Virus record (IMG/VR): IMGVR_UViG_3300042507_007934
Span: 1-26,787 of that record
Source: a virus
DNA length: 26,787 bases
Reading direction: 5' to 3' (one strand)
In this document: piece by piece, positions 1 to 7,792 of the stretch
Layout: every line of letters begins with the position of its first letter
How positions within the stretch are numbered: position 1 is the first letter of the stretch
Program-made: the position numbers and the translations under genes
Notes under the pieces: model-generated
What the model was told of the DNA's origin: nothing
The model's database searches: none
Seen by the model: only the letters and a program-made list of their open reading frames with translations

Positions 1-2
1 TA

Positions 3-263
3 ATAATAATTCTAGTGTTAATGGTTGTGGTCTTAGGATACACAACCTTTAACCTTCTTAAGAAAAATGAAAGGGCTGAAGATATTATCAATAGTCAAGT
101 CAAATACATCAACGAAGTATCTGAAATAGTTCAATTTGTTGATAAAAGAATGGGCGAACTTGATAATAAAGGCACTTTTGAGTCTGATGATGAAATAGGT
201 TTCTTCTTCCAAAGAATAAAATTGTTAAATGACCTATTAAAAAAGTACCAAATTAAAGTATGA
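3..263 (+). CDS. Small single-pass membrane protein, 5' end cut by the window
   Basis: The frame is open from the left edge of the window, so the N-terminus is probably missing, although a GTG at 15 could also serve as the start. The first visible residues form a strongly hydrophobic stretch (I/L/V/M-rich, about 15 residues), followed by positive residues (KK..ER) and a charged helical tail of about 60 residues. This looks like one membrane anchor with a cytoplasmic coiled-coil-like tail. The stop overlaps the start of the sigma factor gene as ATGA, which suggests translational coupling. I do not recognise a family. A role beside late transcription or in the host membrane cannot be decided from sequence. 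Confidence 0.55.
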   Translation: MIILVLMVVVLGYTTFNLLKKNERAEDIINSQVKYINEVSEIVQFVDKRMGELDNKGTFESDDEIGFFFQRIKLLNDLLKKYQIKV

Positions 264-994
264 GCCATGAGATAATAGAAGAAGTACCTACAAAACCCAA
301 GACAAAAGGAGTCCAATACTTCACCCAAGAAACCGAAGATGCTATTGTAGCATATAATAATACAGATGATTTTGAAAAAAAAGATAGGATTTATCAAACA
401 AAAATCCATTATGCTTTTTTCAAATTAACAGAAAATATAATCCATACCTTCAAATTCTACCATACTGAGGTAGATAATATAGAAGATCTCCAACACGAGA
501 TTATAACTTTCCTTTTATCTAAAATCCATCTATTCAACCCAGAAAGAGGAGCTAAAGCTTACTCATATTTTGGGACTATTGTAAAGAGATACCTTATAAT
601 CTCTAATACTAAAAACTACAAACGTAAGATAGATAAAGTATCTGTAGACGAATTAGATGAAAGCGAAACCCACTATTATGTAATTGATGGGGATTCGCCT
701 AATGTTGATAAGTTATCATTTTTTATAGATAAATTTGTAACTTATTGTTCTGAAAATCTTTTTGATTTGTTTCCTAAACCCAACGACGCTAGAATAGCGG
801 ATGCTGTGTTGGAACTTTTTAGGAAACGAGAAAGTTTAGAAGTCTTTAATAAAAAAGCATTATACATCTACATTAGAGAAATGGTTGTAGATGTGAAGAC
901 TCCCCAAATTACCAAAACAGCAAACAAACTTTACGCTATATTTAAAAAAAGCTATCCCTATTATTTAGAAACAGGGGTAATAAAATTCACTTAA
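260..994 (+). CDS. 55: T4 gp55-like sigma factor for late transcription
   Basis: This is a probable phage sigma factor that directs host RNA polymerase to late promoters. At 244 aa it is longer than T4 gp55 (185 aa). The middle (about residues 45-125) resembles sigma region 2 as it appears in T4-like gp55 proteins. It has a helix with ENIIHTFKF, then DLQHEIITFLLSKI, then FNPERGAKAYSYFGTIVKRYLI, the familiar core of marine and freshwater T4-type late sigmas. A basic segment (KNYKRKID) follows, and the C-terminal third is helical. The gene sits directly before the baseplate cluster and is coupled by ATGA to the small membrane protein upstream. The assignment rests on motif recognition; the C-terminal extension is unassigned. 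Confidence 0.82.
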   Translation: MSHEIIEEVPTKPKTKGVQYFTQETEDAIVAYNNTDDFEKKDRIYQTKIHYAFFKLTENIIHTFKFYHTEVDNIEDLQHEIITFLLSKIHLFNPERGAKAYSYFGTIVKRYLIISNTKNYKRKIDKVSVDELDESETHYYVIDGDSPNVDKLSFFIDKFVTYCSENLFDLFPKPNDARIADAVLELFRKRESLEVFNKKALYIYIREMVVDVKTPQITKTANKLYAIFKKSYPYYLETGVIKFT

Positions 995-998
995 ATTC

Positions 999-1007
999 AT
1001 ATTTATA
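999..1007 (+). promoter_or_regulatory. ATATTTATA motif, candidate late regulatory site (copy 1)
   Basis: ATATTTATA lies in the 27-bp gap after the sigma gene and ends 14 bp before the ATG at 1022. The same motif recurs in four other gaps, always upstream of a plus-strand gene. Its core TATTTATA is the reverse complement of the T4 late box TATAAATA, so either this phage's sigma reads a different orientation or the motif has another role. Confidence 0.45.
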
Positions 1008-1021
1008 ACAAACTTATAATT

Positions 1022-1354
1022 ATGAGTCAATTTGATAAAATAGTATTTGGTAAAAAGAAATTCTCTGATTTATTAGAGGAAATCTACGATAACCAAAAGA
1101 AAAAAGATAAGCAGATAAGTGCTCTTATCAATGAGCTTAAACCTATGATCGAAGAAATAGGTGATGCTACTCTCTTGGTTCCCTTAATTAAAGAATACTT
1201 AGAGATTGGGGTTAAAAATGATGACTTACTCATCAGAATGGCCGCTTTAGCACAACGTTCTCTTCAAGCTGAAGCTTCAGATACAGGTTTAGGCATTTCA
1301 GACGAAGAAAAACAACAATTACTTTCTGAGTTAGATAAATTCAAGAAAAATTAA
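1022..1354 (+). CDS. Small conserved-looking phage protein, function unknown
   Basis: A 110-aa, soluble, largely helical protein with a basic N-terminal third (GKKKF, NQKKKDKQ) and an acidic, glutamine-rich C-terminus. It includes the segment LVPLIKEYLEIGVKNDDLL, which reads like a well-packed helical core. Its overall look resembles small conserved proteins of T4-like environmental phages, but I cannot name a function. It is preceded by an ATATTTATA motif and is followed after 2 bp by the baseplate hub gene. It is therefore probably expressed late with the tail genes, as a chaperone, an assembly factor or a small structural component. Confidence 0.72.
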   Translation: MSQFDKIVFGKKKFSDLLEEIYDNQKKKDKQISALINELKPMIEEIGDATLLVPLIKEYLEIGVKNDDLLIRMAALAQRSLQAEASDTGLGISDEEKQQLLSELDKFKKN

Positions 1355-1356
1355 TA

Positions 1357-2586
1357 ATGGTATTTGAAGATGAAATTTTAGGGAATAATTTTGGAGATTC
1401 TATATTAGCCAATCTTCAAGACCTTCTTGTCCCTGTAAGAGTTCAAAGTGTAATTTATGATGACACCCACCCTAGATTTAATGAATTAGGAGGTTGGAAC
1501 TCTATAGGAACAATTGAATTCTCATCAGTTAGAAATCCTTTAGCTTCTCAATTACCTAAATACCAAACTGCTCGCCCTTTTTTTTCTAATATAAAACAAT
1601 ATCCTGTTGAGAATGAATTAGTTCTTCTTATTCAAGGATTAGCCCCTATTGAAGGGCAAGAAAACGTTTCGGACCAAACCAACTATTATGTAGCTATTTA
1701 TAATACTTGGAATACACCCCACCAAAATGCTTCACCCAATCCATTTCAAGCTTTAAGTCCCAACTTAGCCCAAAAAGATTATGTTACAGCAAATGCAGGG
1801 TCGCCCAATGTTATAACCGGACAAAACCCTACAATATATCTAGGGCCTGGATTCCAAGAACAAAAAGACATCCACCCAGCTCAATCTTACCCAGGTGATA
1901 TAATATATGAGGGTAGATGGGGAAGTAGTATCCGTTTTGGAAGCACAGCAGAAAATCCAAAGACTAATGAATGGTCTTCAGCAGGGCCTGTGGGAAGTCC
2001 TATTTTAATTATAAAAAATGGTCAATTTAAAGATCCTCTTATTCGTGGTTGGATTCCCCTTTCGGATTATATAAATGAGGATGATGCTTCAATTTATTTA
2101 GGTAGCACTCAAAAAATCCCCCTAAGAGCTGCAAGTACTAATGATTACTTCAGTTATAAATCCAATCCTCCTCAAAATCCGGGTCAATATGCTGGCAAAC
2201 AAGTCATTATAACCTCAGGAAGAATAGTTTTAAATGCTTCATCAGATCATATTTTATTTAGCTCTAATCAATCTATTAACCTAAATGCTGTACAGTCAAT
2301 TAATTTTGATACTACTGGAGATGTTGTAATCCAATCAGGAAAAACTTATATAGGTTCTAAAAATGCGGTTGAACCTTTACTATTAGGCAACGCTACAGTT
2401 AATCTTTTAGGTACTTTACTACAAGCACTTAAAATTTATTTTAATACTTTAGGTAACACTCCTACAGCCCCAGCGGGCGCTATAAACCCTATAACTCAGG
2501 TATCAACTCAAAATATGGTAGGACTTATAGATGCTTTAGACAAACAATTAGATCTTATAACTTCTAATTCTAACTATACCATTTAA
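1357..2586 (+). CDS. 5: Baseplate hub / central spike protein, gp5-like
   Basis: This 409-aa protein resembles the gp5 family of T4-like phages, which forms the spike beneath the tail tube. The N-terminal part (about residues 20-75) has the look of the gp5 OB-fold: VPVRVQSVIYDD, then GTIEFSSV, then a stretch around VENELVLLIQGLAP. The middle holds GDIIYEGRWGSSIRFGST, typical of phage spike proteins. The C-terminal part (about 285-345) shows short alternating beta segments such as IVLNASSDHILFSS and SINLNAVQSINFDT, consistent with a trimeric beta-helical needle. T4 gp5 is 575 aa and contains a lysozyme domain between these parts; I see no such domain here. The stop overlaps the next start as TAATG. 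Confidence 0.8.
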   Translation: MVFEDEILGNNFGDSILANLQDLLVPVRVQSVIYDDTHPRFNELGGWNSIGTIEFSSVRNPLASQLPKYQTARPFFSNIKQYPVENELVLLIQGLAPIEGQENVSDQTNYYVAIYNTWNTPHQNASPNPFQALSPNLAQKDYVTANAGSPNVITGQNPTIYLGPGFQEQKDIHPAQSYPGDIIYEGRWGSSIRFGSTAENPKTNEWSSAGPVGSPILIIKNGQFKDPLIRGWIPLSDYINEDDASIYLGSTQKIPLRAASTNDYFSYKSNPPQNPGQYAGKQVIITSGRIVLNASSDHILFSSNQSINLNAVQSINFDTTGDVVIQSGKTYIGSKNAVEPLLLGNATVNLLGTLLQALKIYFNTLGNTPTAPAGAINPITQVSTQNMVGLIDALDKQLDLITSNSNYTI

Positions 2587-3566
2587 TGGCTACCCCTCAA
2601 GAAATAGAAAATACTAGACAGTCTGAAAATCTTAAAAGACAGTTAGCTATTGGTTATTCAGAAAACCAGGCTTCGGGTCTTAATTTTATTTCACCCAGCA
2701 TTCCTGACAATCAGAAACCTAAAGGGAACTCAAAGTTAATTTCTTTAATAACTTCAAAATCCCAAGATCTTATTACAAAAATCAATCCTGCTTTTCTTCA
2801 AATAGCAGGACTTTTAGGAATCCAGGGATTTGGTACTGCTCAACAAACCATACCAGATGTTTGCCCCCCACAAGAAATTATAGATAAAGCACTTAATATT
2901 AGAAATAATATTGTAGGTCAGTTAAATAATGTTTCAAAATTTATCGAAAGATCTTCAGGTAGATTAGAAGATTTGTTGGGTGTAATTAATGCTCAAATTG
3001 AAGTTATTAGAACTTCTAAAATTACTAAAAACGTTCTTAATAATACTCAAAGAGTAACATCAGCGGCAGCAGCTGCTGCTGGTATTCCTGTACCGGGCCC
3101 CGTAAGTGCTTTATTAAGCAATCTTTTATCCGGTGTAATATCGCTAGATAACGTTATAAAAAACATTCAATTTGATGACTCGGGTAACCCCAAACTCCCA
3201 GCTTCTTTATCCAATCTAAACGGGGGATTATTTGCTTTAACATATTTAGACAACATAGTTCAAAATATAATTCAAAAGTTAAATTCCATAGATCAACTTT
3301 TAGCTAAGTGTGGGGCACAATTAGATCCTTTAGACTCTAATCTACAACTTATAGCAAATAACGAAAACGATAATTTATATAAAGGATTTTTACTTAAAAT
3401 TGAAGAAATTAAATTCAATGATAGATTAACCCAAAAGTTAGCAGTTGCATATAACACATCAGGAATAGCTCTTTTAAAAACTGATCCTTCATTTACAGAT
3501 ACCCCCCAAACTTTAATTGATACTCTTAAATTTATTATTGACAGAGATAATTTAAAAGCTAATTAA
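2586..3566 (+). CDS. Helical baseplate-region protein, function unknown
   Basis: A 326-aa protein, mainly alpha-helical. It has long amphipathic stretches around residues 95-150 and 210-245, and a central hydrophobic Ala/Gly/Pro/Leu-rich segment near residues 160-190 (an AAAAAA run followed by GIPVPGPVSALLSNLLSG). That segment could insert into a membrane or pack inside a tail structure. There is no signal peptide and no enzymatic motif that I recognise. It is coupled to the hub gene by a 1-bp TAATG overlap and is followed by the gp25/gp6 wedge genes, so a structural or hub-associated role is likely. A short tape-measure-like or hub cap protein is possible but unproven. Confidence 0.7.
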   Translation: MATPQEIENTRQSENLKRQLAIGYSENQASGLNFISPSIPDNQKPKGNSKLISLITSKSQDLITKINPAFLQIAGLLGIQGFGTAQQTIPDVCPPQEIIDKALNIRNNIVGQLNNVSKFIERSSGRLEDLLGVINAQIEVIRTSKITKNVLNNTQRVTSAAAAAAGIPVPGPVSALLSNLLSGVISLDNVIKNIQFDDSGNPKLPASLSNLNGGLFALTYLDNIVQNIIQKLNSIDQLLAKCGAQLDPLDSNLQLIANNENDNLYKGFLLKIEEIKFNDRLTQKLAVAYNTSGIALLKTDPSFTDTPQTLIDTLKFIIDRDNLKAN

Positions 3567-3570
3567 TTTA

Positions 3571-3579
3571 ATATTTATA
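3571..3579 (+). promoter_or_regulatory. ATATTTATA motif, candidate late regulatory site (copy 2)
   Basis: This copy lies in the 16-bp gap after the helical protein and ends only 3 bp before the ATG at 3583 (ATATTTATAACCATG). The spacing is nearly the same as at 18179, where ATATTTATCACCATG is found. Such closeness means a promoter here would give a leaderless or nearly leaderless mRNA. Confidence 0.45.
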
Positions 3580-3582
3580 ACC

Positions 3583-3972
3583 ATGAAAGCGCAAGATTTC
3601 AAAAAAATAATAAAAGAAGCAGTTAGAGAAGCTATCCAAGAGGAATTAAAAGATATCCTTTTGGAAGCAGTTCGTACTCCTAAATTACCAATCCAGGAAA
3701 CTTACCAAATGAACAATTTGTTGAGCCCTGTAGCTGTTGATTCAACAACACCTCAAATTCCACAAAAATCAGCTACTGAAAAAAGAGCAATGATGGAAAG
3801 TATTATGGGTGATATGAGAAGAGGACAAGATACTCTTAATTTTACAACTCAGAATATAGCAGCCAATACTTTACAGGTAACCCCAGGTATGAATACTATG
3901 GGGGATGGAACTAAACTCCCAGAAGGTAATGTAGGTCTTGATATGATTATGGGATTAATGAATAAAAAATAA
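3583..3972 (+). CDS. Small protein with an amphipathic N-terminal helix, function unknown
   Basis: A 129-aa protein. Residues 1-30 form a strongly amphipathic charged helix (KKIIKEAVREAIQEELKD) ending in ILLEAV. Two L/I-x-E-A tripeptide contexts (IKE-A at 10-13 and LLE-A at 26-29) match the general form of prohead protease sites in T4-like phages. The rest is polar and methionine-rich (MMESIMGDM, GMNTMGDG, DMIMGLMNKK), with no catalytic motif. It is followed by gp25 through a TAATG overlap and preceded by an ATATTTATA motif. It may be a minor virion or assembly protein. The similarity of its head to those of the genes at 18191-24671 is seen directly, but a shared function is inferred. Confidence 0.65.
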   Translation: MKAQDFKKIIKEAVREAIQEELKDILLEAVRTPKLPIQETYQMNNLLSPVAVDSTTPQIPQKSATEKRAMMESIMGDMRRGQDTLNFTTQNIAANTLQVTPGMNTMGDGTKLPEGNVGLDMIMGLMNKK

Positions 3973-4379
3973 TGGCATTCGGAGCTAGATATATATTTCC
4001 TAATGACGCCAACCCTAGAGTTGCCGTAGGAGTTAACCTTCCTTTTTCAGGAAATTCAGTGTTTACTCCAAATTTTACTACAAAAGAGGCTGTTAAATAT
4101 AATTTAATTAATTTTTTCTTAACTAACGCTGGTGAAAGACCTTTAAACCCTACATTTGGAGCTAATCTTAGAACTCGTATTTTTGAGCAATTAGACGATA
4201 CCACATATAACGGATTAGTTGATGTTATAGGTTCTTACATAAGTAATTATTTCCCTAATGTTAGATTATTTGATTTAGCAGTTAATGGAGACCCTGATAC
4301 TAATACTATGGTGGCAACTTTAACTTATGATATTTTAGATCTAGGTACAACCGACACTATACAACTTGAATTCTTATAA
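3972..4379 (+). CDS. 25: Baseplate wedge protein, gp25-like
   Basis: At 135 aa it is close to T4 gp25 (132 aa). It has the pattern of the GPW/gp25 family: VGVNLPFSGNSVFTPNFTTKEAVKYNLINFFLTN, then GERPLNPTFGANLRTRIFEQ, then a segment around NYFPNVRLFDLAV, and a C-terminal beta hairpin. These proteins help hold the wedge core together and contact the sheath side of the baseplate; the family is sometimes annotated as lysozyme but has a structural role. The gene is coupled on both sides by TAATG overlaps, to the small protein before it and the gp6-like protein after it. A wedge gene directly followed by gp6 is a typical contractile-injection arrangement. Confidence 0.88.
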   Translation: MAFGARYIFPNDANPRVAVGVNLPFSGNSVFTPNFTTKEAVKYNLINFFLTNAGERPLNPTFGANLRTRIFEQLDDTTYNGLVDVIGSYISNYFPNVRLFDLAVNGDPDTNTMVATLTYDILDLGTTDTIQLEFL

Positions 4380-6238
4380 TGGCTACAAATAGAAACATAC
4401 AATATGTAAATAGGGATTTTACCCAGATAAGACAAGCTCTTATCAACTATTCTAAAACATATTTCCCTACAACTTACACCGACTTTTCTCCAGCATCACC
4501 TGGTATGATGTTTATGGAAATGGCTGCCTATGTAGGTGATGTTTTATCTTTCTATTTAGACAACCAAATTCAAGAAACCTATCTCCAATTTACTAGAGAA
4601 ACTAGTAATCTCTATAACCTTGCTTACATGTTTGGTTACAAACCTACAGTAACAGGTGTCTCTACAGTAGATGTTGATCTATACCAGCAAATCCCAGCTA
4701 ACCCAGTCACAGGTAATCCTGATTTCTCATATTGTTTAATTTTAGAACCAAATGCAGTAGTATCTTCTAACTTAAACACTAATCAACAATTTCTAATTCA
4801 AGATAAGGTTGATTTTTCTGTATCTAATTCTTTAAGCCCTACAGAAGTTAACGTTTACACTTATTCGGGTACTCAACCCTCATACTATCTTTTAAAGAAA
4901 ACTGCTCAAGCAATATCTGCTACAGTTAATACTACTACATTTTCTTTTGGTACTCCTGTAGAATTTGCTACCGTTTCTATAAATGACGATCAAATTATAA
5001 GAATTCTTGATATCTTTGATAGTGATGGAAATCAATGGTATGAAGTACCTTATTTAGCTGAGGATTGTATTTTTGATACTATTCAAAATTCACCTCAAAA
5101 TGATCCTAATCTAAGCGCTAATAATGATCAAGTACCATATTTGTTAAGATTAAAACAAGTTCAAAGAAGATTTGTAACTCGTTTTATTAACTCTGGTTCT
5201 TTACAACTGCAATTTGGTGCCGGTACTACTAACGATATAGATGAAGTTATTGTACCCAACCCTGATAACGTAGGTTTAGGGTTACCTTATACTCAAGATA
5301 AACTTACAACTGCTTATTCTCCTACCAACTTTATATTTACTAAAACTTATGGTATTGCTCCTGCTAATACTACATTAACAGTAAGATATTTAACAGGAGG
5401 AGGAGTAGCATCTAATGTCCCCGCTAATAGTTTAACTAACTTAGATACTTCTAATGTTAGATTCTTAAATAATTTACCTAATTCTGTAGCTTCTCAAGCT
5501 AATTATGTATTTAATTCAATAGCATCAAATAATCCTAGAGCTGCTTATGGTGGTCAAAATGGAGATACTATTGAAGAAATCCGCCAAAATACTCTAGCAA
5601 CTATAGGAGCTCAACTCCGCAGTGTTACCCCTGAAGATTACCTAATCAGAGCACTTTCTATGCCCGCTGAATACGGTACCGTTGCTAAAGCGTTTGTAGA
5701 AAAGACAAAATTGCAAAACGTACAGCCCGGTGAAATACCTTCGACCCTCGATCTATACGTTTTAACTTACGATCAAAACGGCAATTTAACTACGGCTGCA
5801 GCCGCTCTAAAACAAAACCTATCTACCTATCTTTCTCAATATAGAATAATGGGAGATACGGTAAACATTAAAGACGCTTTTATCATAAACATTGGAGTTG
5901 ATTTTGATATTATAGTATTACCTAATTATAATTCAAATGATGTTTTACTAGCCTGTACCAATGCTTTAATAGTTAGATTTGCTATTAGAAATTGGCAAAT
6001 AAATCAACCCATTATTTTAAGTGAATTATTTATTCTCCTAAGTAATATCTCTGGAGTACAATCAGTGTCTAATATTAAAATTTCCAATAAAGTAGGAACT
6101 TCTGAGGGGTATTCTCAATACGCTTATGGTATAGAAGGAGCAACTGTTAACAATACAGTTTACCCTTCATTAGACCCTATGATTTTTGAGGTTAAATACC
6201 CATTATCTGATATTAAAGGAAGAATAGTAACATTATAA
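4379..6238 (+). CDS. 6: Baseplate wedge protein, gp6-like (baseplate J family)
   Basis: This 619-aa protein is close to T4 gp6 (660 aa), which forms the inner iris of the baseplate. The N-terminus carries the characteristic start of T4-like gp6: NRDFTQIRQALINYSKTYFP, then SPASPGMMFMEMAAYVGDVL and SFYLDNQIQETYL within the first 70 residues. Around residues 400-435 is the baseplate-J signature region: EIRQNTLATIGAQLRSVTPE followed by DYLIRALSMPAEYG. The C-terminal domain is beta-rich and ends with a segment like the J-family tip. It follows gp25 with a TAATG overlap. Confidence 0.9.
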   Translation: MATNRNIQYVNRDFTQIRQALINYSKTYFPTTYTDFSPASPGMMFMEMAAYVGDVLSFYLDNQIQETYLQFTRETSNLYNLAYMFGYKPTVTGVSTVDVDLYQQIPANPVTGNPDFSYCLILEPNAVVSSNLNTNQQFLIQDKVDFSVSNSLSPTEVNVYTYSGTQPSYYLLKKTAQAISATVNTTTFSFGTPVEFATVSINDDQIIRILDIFDSDGNQWYEVPYLAEDCIFDTIQNSPQNDPNLSANNDQVPYLLRLKQVQRRFVTRFINSGSLQLQFGAGTTNDIDEVIVPNPDNVGLGLPYTQDKLTTAYSPTNFIFTKTYGIAPANTTLTVRYLTGGGVASNVPANSLTNLDTSNVRFLNNLPNSVASQANYVFNSIASNNPRAAYGGQNGDTIEEIRQNTLATIGAQLRSVTPEDYLIRALSMPAEYGTVAKAFVEKTKLQNVQPGEIPSTLDLYVLTYDQNGNLTTAAAALKQNLSTYLSQYRIMGDTVNIKDAFIINIGVDFDIIVLPNYNSNDVLLACTNALIVRFAIRNWQINQPIILSELFILLSNISGVQSVSNIKISNKVGTSEGYSQYAYGIEGATVNNTVYPSLDPMIFEVKYPLSDIKGRIVTL

Positions 6239-6239
6239 A

Positions 6240-7436
6240 ATGGCAGTATACAAAATATTCCCCGAAAAAGATGCTACCATGTATTCTCTGTTCCCACAGA
6301 TGAATACAGGACTTGATGAGATCTTACAAATAGGTAACCTTAACTTTGCTATTGATACTTCTCCTCAAGTATCAAGATATTTGATCAAATTTGATCAAAA
6401 TGAAATAGACAGTTTTCTTGATACTAAAGTATTTCCTGTTACTAACAATTGGAAAGCTTATCTTAAAAACTATATAGCAACTGCTCAAGGAATAGCCTTA
6501 GACTCTAGACTCTATGTCTACCCAGCTTCAGGAGCTTGGGGAATGGGTACTGGAAAATATTTAGACATCCCAATTGTAACTAATGGAGTTAGCTGGGAAT
6601 GGCAAACTACAGGTGATGGTAAAAGATGGGATTTTACCAATTTTGGTCCTTATGTTACTGCTTCATACAACACAAATACCAATAGAGGTGGGGGAACTTG
6701 GTTTACTGGATCCAATTATCCCGGTTTAGATATAGTTCAAACACAAACCTTTACCTACCATTCTGATAAAGACTTAAATGTTGACGTTACCGATACTGTA
6801 AAAGTTTGGTATACTAGTTCTAATGGTATAACTGGTAGCTATGTAAACATAGCAAATGAAGGCTTTCTTGTAAAATGGGAAGGTAGTAGTTCTTATGAAG
6901 ATCCTTTAGGAAATTATTATATAGAATTTAATCCTAATAAGAACGTTCAACCTGTTCTTCAATACTATTCTAGAGATACCCATACTATTTATCCTCCATG
7001 TTTAGAAATTAGATGGAGAGATTATAGATTTAATACTGGGTCTTCTACAACTACAATTGTTAACACTGACAATATTTACGCTTCTATAGCTAATAATGCT
7101 GGTTTCTATTATAGCCAGAGCATCCAGAGAGTAAGAGTAGATTGTCGTCCTAAATACCCACCAGTAGTATTCCAAACATCTTCATTATATACTACAAATT
7201 ATTATCTACCTACAGCTTCATATTGGGCTATTAAAGATCTTGATACAAATGAGTATATAATAGATTTTGACCCTGAATACACTCAAATCAGTGCTGATAA
7301 TCAATCAAGCTACTTTGATTTATATATGAATGGTTTGCAGCCTGAAAGATATTATACTATACTTATCCAAACCACAATTAATAATTCTACTATGGTTATG
7401 GATATGAATTACAATTTTAAAGTTATTAATGGATGA
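6240..7436 (+). CDS. Tail/baseplate protein with an N-terminal DNRLRE-like domain
   Basis: A 398-aa, beta-rich protein with many Tyr, Trp, Thr and Ser residues. The N-terminal 60 residues read as FPEKDATMYSLFPQMNTGLD, then ILQIG, then VSRYLIKFDQNEI. This is the layout of DNRLRE / CBM96-like beta-sandwich domains (DAtiys..P..N.G, L.vG, R.liKFD). The remainder contains further beta segments rich in aromatics and no catalytic motif. It begins 1 bp after the gp6-like gene and overlaps the next gene as ATGA, so it belongs to the baseplate operon. A wedge or fibre-attachment role is plausible; carbohydrate binding is suggested only by the domain type. Confidence 0.7.
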   Translation: MAVYKIFPEKDATMYSLFPQMNTGLDEILQIGNLNFAIDTSPQVSRYLIKFDQNEIDSFLDTKVFPVTNNWKAYLKNYIATAQGIALDSRLYVYPASGAWGMGTGKYLDIPIVTNGVSWEWQTTGDGKRWDFTNFGPYVTASYNTNTNRGGGTWFTGSNYPGLDIVQTQTFTYHSDKDLNVDVTDTVKVWYTSSNGITGSYVNIANEGFLVKWEGSSSYEDPLGNYYIEFNPNKNVQPVLQYYSRDTHTIYPPCLEIRWRDYRFNTGSSTTTIVNTDNIYASIANNAGFYYSQSIQRVRVDCRPKYPPVVFQTSSLYTTNYYLPTASYWAIKDLDTNEYIIDFDPEYTQISADNQSSYFDLYMNGLQPERYYTILIQTTINNSTMVMDMNYNFKVING

Positions 7437-7792
7437 GTCAAGAAAGAATAAATCTTGTAAAACAAGTATTTGATAAAAGACAGTATGATAAAACTATTAA
7501 TACTTCTTTTAATCAATTAACTTTTGCTGCCGGAAGTGCTACAGGATCTACTCTTCCTACAGTAGACCAATTCTTTGAATTCTACAATCAGTTATTTTTT
7601 GAAATACCTAAATTTGGAGTAACTGATTCTCATGAGTATCTTATTAAAACTAGCCAAGATTATATAGGTTTAGATACACAAAATGAAGAAATACAAGCAT
7701 TAATAGCAGAAATAACTGATTTAAGACAAGAAGTTTTAAGTTTAAATCAACAAATATTTGATTTACAAAATACTAATACGTTAAATGGCTGA
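7433..7792 (+). CDS. Small baseplate-region protein with a C-terminal coiled coil
   Basis: A 119-aa protein. The central part has an aromatic segment (VDQFFEFYNQLFFEIPKFG). The last 35 residues form a clear heptad pattern (NEEIQALIAEITDLRQEVLS and LNQQIFDLQNT), a likely trimeric or dimeric coiled coil. It overlaps the preceding gene by 4 bp and the giant tail gene by 8 bp, so it is probably made in fixed ratio with that protein. It may act as an adaptor or trimerisation partner for it. I do not recognise a named family. Confidence 0.7.
   Translation: MSQERINLVKQVFDKRQYDKTINTSFNQLTFAAGSATGSTLPTVDQFFEFYNQLFFEIPKFGVTDSHEYLIKTSQDYIGLDTQNEEIQALIAEITDLRQEVLSLNQQIFDLQNTNTLNG

Noticed and set aside
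131-409. Minus-strand frame near the left edge with hydrophobic residues.
   Set aside because: It runs antisense to both the membrane protein and the sigma factor genes; all supported genes are on the plus strand, and its Phe/Ile-rich content is the usual antisense of AT-rich coding DNA.
1695-1702. TATTTATA inside the hub gene as another copy of the gap motif.
   Set aside because: It is coding (Ala-Ile-Tyr-Asn), lacks the leading A of the 9-bp motif, and no gene starts nearby.
3972-4379. Enzymatic lysozyme role for the gp25-like protein.
   Set aside because: The lysozyme label attached to this family is historical; no catalytic residues are evident, and the context is a structural wedge operon.
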